Shown in pieces: positions 6,801 to 8,300 of a DNA stretch of 8,300 bases. Under the pieces are notes generated by a model. That model had not been told where the DNA came from, made no database searches, and was given only the letters and a program-made list of their open reading frames with translations. Position 1 is the first letter of the stretch, and each line of letters begins with the position of its first letter. The position numbers and the translations under genes are program-made. This DNA comes from Pseudomonadota bacterium (lineage in GTDB: Bacteria; Pseudomonadota; Alphaproteobacteria; Rhizobiales; Methyloligellaceae), in the NCBI GenBank assembly GCA_022567275.1, contig JADFHH010000056.1:1-8300 (forward strand), in the 5' to 3' direction.

Positions 6801-7317
6801 CGCGGCCGCGCACGGGCTGTTCAAACTGATGGCCTGCAAGGACGAGTATGAGGTGGCGCGGCTCTACACTGATGGCGCGTTTCAGCGCCAGCTGGAGGCC
6901 ATGTTCACCGGCGACTTGAAGCTGGAGTTTTTACTGGCGCCGCCCATCTTTTCGCGCCTGGACCCAAACACCGGGCGCCCGGTGAAACGCAGTTTCGGGC
7001 CGTGGATGATGCAGGCATTCAAACTTTTGGCGCGGATGAAGGGTTTTCGCGGCACCCTGCTCGACCCGTTCCGTTTTAGCGCGGACCGCAAGCTTGAGCG
7101 CCGGCTGCTGGCGGACTATGAGGCGTCGCTCGATGAGATCGCCGCGCGGATGACGCCGGACAATCACGCCATCGCGGTTCAGCTCGCCGCTTTGCCGGAC
7201 GCCATTCGCGGCTACGGGCCGGTCAAACGCGACGCGGCGCAACTGGCGCAAGCGCAGCGCGAGGAGCTGCTCGCGGCACTCAAAGCGCCGCCATCGAAGC
7301 GGCGGCGGGCGGCTTGA
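3835..7317 (+). CDS. Single-chain indolepyruvate:ferredoxin oxidoreductase family protein
   Basis: This 1160-residue cytoplasmic enzyme belongs to the fused form of indolepyruvate ferredoxin oxidoreductase, which decarboxylates aryl 2-oxoacids (indolepyruvate, phenylpyruvate) to aryl-acetyl-CoA using thiamine diphosphate and iron-sulfur clusters. In order: an N-terminal 2-oxoacid oxidoreductase domain with GYRGSPLGGLD (about 48-58); a thiamine-diphosphate-binding region with CAGCPHN (Cys430, Cys433), GCHYM (Cys453), GEGANWIG (Glu473) and a GDGT...N motif (Asp495, Asn523); an arginine run (610-615) as linker; a ferredoxin-like segment with Cys632, 635, 638, 644 and Cys665, 671, 676, suitable for [4Fe-4S] clusters; a gamma domain with GIGGTGV (725-731) and DMSGLAQKGGAV (753-764); and a C-terminal domain (about 900-1150) typical of the long proteobacterial form, ending in a basic tail. 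Nothing is truncated. Archaeal enzymes are two separate chains; the long single chain occurs in Proteobacteria, including aerobes that degrade phenylalanine. The start fits homologues (VSLDDRYDL) though no ribosome site is visible. Exact oxoacid is inferred. Confidence 0.93.
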   Translation: MKHVSLDDRYDLSQSRIFVNGAQAIVRLALMQSERDARAGLNTAGYITGYRGSPLGGLDMQFIAAEKFLSARSILFQPGLNEDLAATALWGAQQAELRGQGKYDGVFGIWYGKGPGVDRSGDAFRHANHAGTSKHGGVLALMGDDHMCESSTSAHQSEFKLIDAMMPVMNPASLQEILDYGLYGWALSRYAGVWTGIKCVKDNIEQSASIDGSLERVNIVLPEDFEMPPGGLSIRLGDKILEKEERLYAYKIPATLAFIRANALDRIILEGGGAPRIGIIASGKSYLDCEEALDLLGVRGTRAAALGVRFYKLGVTWPLEPEGALRFASGLELVLVVEEKRSLIETQLKELLYGRQGAPAIIGKQDEAGQPLLPSHGALDPVQIARALGERILMRNQNDEDLRARMDRLEQIAARARKLPGIIERVPYFCAGCPHNTSTIVPEGAHAYAGIGCHYMAQWMDRSTEGFTHMGGEGANWIGEAPFSKENHVFQNIGDGTYVHSGALAIRAAIAAGTTMTFKILFNDAVAMTGGQGLDGDLSVPQLAAQMTADGAARVVVVAEDPSKYPSDAKFPDGVSIHHRDELDAVQRELQEVSGVSVLIYDQTCAAELRRRRRRGKADDPPRRVIINELVCEGCGDCGVQSNCVAIVPVETEFGRKRAIDQSACNKDYSCLKGFCPSFVTVTGGVLRGKDESDSRALPPLPDISGLPVPELPDLSRPYSMVIAGIGGTGVVTLGALVGMAAHLEDKGVGAIDMSGLAQKGGAVAVHLRIGEDPGSIKSVRASAAGADLVLGCELAVAASNAVLGVVQKGVTRVIANEHETMTGDFTRLPDLAMPMDEMRAALKKYAGKDSARFIDATAISNALLGDVIYANIFLLGYAWQLGTLPLSAAALEQAIRLNGVAVARNLDAFGWGRFAAHDRKALDALLDTLTPLLVKRARPETLDEMIERRVRFLTLYQNASYGQRYRTRVETIRQLELRHIPSSSALACAAAHGLFKLMACKDEYEVARLYTDGAFQRQLEAMFTGDLKLEFLLAPPIFSRLDPNTGRPVKRSFGPWMMQAFKLLARMKGFRGTLLDPFRFSADRKLERRLLADYEASLDEIAARMTPDNHAIAVQLAALPDAIRGYGPVKRDAAQLAQAQREELLAALKAPPSKRRRAA

Positions 7318-7337
7318 GTATTCACGGGAGCCCGCTC

Positions 7338-7360
7338 GTCCGGGCGCGCGGACAGATTTT
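7338..7360 (+). terminator. Weak intrinsic terminator candidate after the oxidoreductase gene
   Basis: GTCCG (7338-7342) and CGGAC (7349-7353) pair perfectly around a 6-base loop and are followed by AGATTTT. The T-run is only four long and begins three bases after the stem, so termination would be partial at best. A competing hairpin, GCCCG (7330-7334) with CGGGC (7341-7345), overlaps it and the two cannot form together. Confidence 0.3.
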
Positions 7361-7376
7361 GATAAAGGAGCAGTTC

Positions 7377-7463
7377 ATGCCATTCTCACGTCACCAAAAA
7401 CCCATTTGGGGGATATCGTATGATGAAATATTTACAGTTTCAATGACATCAGCGAGTTGCTAA
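7377..7463 (+). CDS. 28-codon small ORF upstream of the heme-oxygenase-like gene
   Basis: A 28-residue frame starts with ATG at 7377 behind a strong ribosome site AAGGAG (7365-7370, six bases spacing) and ends in TAA at 7461-7463. Its second half, IFTVSMTSASC, resembles the C-terminal part of PqqA (remembered as FEVTMYFASR): F, V, M, A and S coincide, but the Glu and Tyr that PqqE crosslinks in PqqA are both Thr here (Thr20, Thr24). It ends in Cys. It has no signal peptide or membrane segment. It may be a translated leader that controls the next gene, a precursor peptide, or a chance frame. The ribosome site is the main support; there is no homology proof. It lies 59 bases after the oxidoreductase stop and 26 bases before the next gene. 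Confidence 0.4.
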   Translation: MPFSRHQKPIWGISYDEIFTVSMTSASC

Positions 7464-7469
7464 GCAACT
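7455..7469 (+). repeat. Perfect hairpin whose loop is the small-ORF stop codon
   Basis: AGTTGC (7455-7460) and GCAACT (7464-7469) form a perfect 6-bp stem with the 3-base loop TAA, which is exactly the stop codon of the 28-codon ORF. It lies seven bases before the ribosome site of the next gene. There is no T-run, so it is not an intrinsic terminator. A ribosome finishing the small ORF would melt this stem, which could couple translation of the two frames. Confidence 0.5.
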
Positions 7470-7476
7470 ACGAATG

Positions 7477-7483
7477 AAGGAGG
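7477..7483 (+). promoter_or_regulatory. Strong ribosome binding site
   Basis: AAGGAGG lies six bases before the ATG at 7490 and is the best Shine-Dalgarno match in the window; it fixes the start of the heme-oxygenase-like gene. The genes on either side mostly have weak or absent sites, so this gene is set up for efficient translation. Confidence 0.85.
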
Positions 7484-7489
7484 CAGACC

Positions 7490-8290
7490 ATGAGTCTGTT
7501 TCATCAAGATAATGAATCCTTTTTCGACTATCCTATGTTGCGGGCAGCAGCTCGCAAGGGGATTGAAGATTCAGGTTTGATTATGCGTGCTGCCAATGGT
7601 GAAAGAAAGGCAGCCGAAAGCCTGCATCGCGGATTTTGGGGATTTGTACGGCAGTTCGAAGTGGCAATTGCTGAACGAGTTAACTCGAAAAGCTTGCCGC
7701 GCGAACCACTCTACGCCAAGTTTGGGCGCAGAGAGGCACGCACAGCACTAGCTGGCGCCGCACGAAATGTAAAAGATCTCCAAAAAAGCGAAATTGAAGG
7801 CGTATTCAACGAAGCTGAACGTGCTCTTCTGGAAATGCAACACGAAGAGGCGACACATGCCGCACATTGGGCTGCGGACGCTAAGAATCTTGGTATATCC
7901 CGTGCTGAGCTGGATCGTACGCCACTAATGCCTGGCATTAAAGCTCTCAATGATGCTGCACGCGCTGAAGATCTTGTTGAATTCTTCGCAAAGTCGCTCG
8001 CTGCGACCGAATTCGTTGCTGAAGAATTGGGCGACGTTCTTGCCAGAAACGCTAAATACACGAAGCTTTTCAGTCGTCGGCGCGCCATTTGGATGGAAGT
8101 TCATACCATCCCGCATGATGGAGGTCCATCACATGCAGATATTGTGTTGGATTTTGCACGCGCTTACAGCAGGAGTGATTCTCCAGAACGAATTCACAAA
8201 GTCGCTCTGGAGGGTATGTGTCTATTCGGAGCTGCTGCACGTGAAGTGGAGGAGCATTTTTGTCCTGTGACTAAAGTTGCAGCGGAATAG
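7490..8290 (+). CDS. Heme-oxygenase-like (TenA/PqqC superfamily) protein, possible diiron oxidase
   Basis: I do not recognise a named family for this 266-residue, all-helical, soluble protein, but several stretches fit the heme-oxygenase-like fold. The N-terminal FWGFVRQFEVAIAER (49-63) resembles its first helices; EMQHEEATHAAHW (115-127) followed by LGISRAEL and a MPG turn resembles the matching PqqC segment (GLSRDDL, LPG); HADIVLDFARAY (215-226) resembles the PqqC HGLALAKAY helix. Ligands can be laid out as in heme-oxygenase-like diiron oxidases: Glu119 and His126 (seven apart, as remembered for CADD Glu81/His88), Glu174 or Glu178, then His205, His209 or Asp210, and His215; the last group is spaced wider than the usual HxxxDxxH. 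No ferredoxin or membrane part is present. The start is fixed by AAGGAGG at 7477. Base composition (28 of 60 G+C in 7501-7560 against 42 of 60 in 6541-6600 of the gene before) suggests foreign origin. The function is unknown; oxygenase, oxidase and thiaminase-like roles are all possible. Confidence 0.85.
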   Translation: MSLFHQDNESFFDYPMLRAAARKGIEDSGLIMRAANGERKAAESLHRGFWGFVRQFEVAIAERVNSKSLPREPLYAKFGRREARTALAGAARNVKDLQKSEIEGVFNEAERALLEMQHEEATHAAHWAADAKNLGISRAELDRTPLMPGIKALNDAARAEDLVEFFAKSLAATEFVAEELGDVLARNAKYTKLFSRRRAIWMEVHTIPHDGGPSHADIVLDFARAYSRSDSPERIHKVALEGMCLFGAAAREVEEHFCPVTKVAAE

Positions 8291-8300
8291 GGACAAAGTC

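Noticed and set aside
7490..8290. Calling the last gene pqqC
   Set aside because: Only scattered superfamily-level similarity; the PqqC active-site segments (HDGSHGEDGG and YFYFRSR) are missing, and no other pqq genes are present.
1..8300. CRISPR array, tRNA, rRNA or insertion sequence
   Set aside because: No regularly spaced repeats, no cloverleaf-like or rRNA-like segment, no transposase and no terminal inverted repeats were seen on reading both strands.

Overview
The window looks like a GC-rich chromosome of an alphaproteobacterium. The evidence is protein-level resemblance: a YkuD L,D-transpeptidase of the short secreted type, a CitE-like lyase, a metallophosphoesterase-like protein of a type I associate with Rhodospirillales-like genomes, a single-chain indolepyruvate:ferredoxin oxidoreductase and a BrnT/BrnA pair. 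The assignment below class level is not supported by anything I can see. Most genes are around 60-70% GC by hand counts of individual lines; two patches (brnTA with its promoter, and the last gene with its leader) are clearly AT-richer.

Layout, left to right: (1) the 3' three-quarters of a CitE/HpcH-type CoA-ester lyase, cut by the window edge; (2) a 282-base gap with a candidate promoter and small inverted repeats; (3) a secreted L,D-transpeptidase on +; (4) a metallophosphoesterase-like gene on -, converging on the transpeptidase so tightly that the two stop codons overlap; (5) a 68-base divergent promoter region; (6) a complete L-2-haloacid dehalogenase on +; (7) a brnT-brnA type II toxin-antitoxin operon on -; (8) a 3.5 kb fused indolepyruvate:ferredoxin oxidoreductase on +; (9) a 172-base AT-rich leader holding a well-initiated 28-codon small ORF and a perfect hairpin; (10) a helical protein on + that looks like a heme-oxygenase-like/TenA-PqqC superfamily member.

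Most genes are single transcription units on alternating strands, so this is not one operon. Metabolically there is a loose theme of carboxylic-acid and CoA-ester chemistry: the lyase works on CoA esters, the dehalogenase makes 2-hydroxyacids from haloacids, and the oxidoreductase turns aryl 2-oxoacids into aryl-acetyl-CoA. The toxin-antitoxin pair is probably an accessory insertion.

The least ordinary part is the right end: a short peptide ORF with its own strong ribosome binding site, a hairpin whose loop is exactly that ORF's stop codon, and then a heme-oxygenase-like protein. The arrangement recalls the PqqA peptide/PqqC oxidase pair, but the residues PqqA needs for PQQ formation are absent, so any link to peptide-derived chemistry is a hypothesis only.
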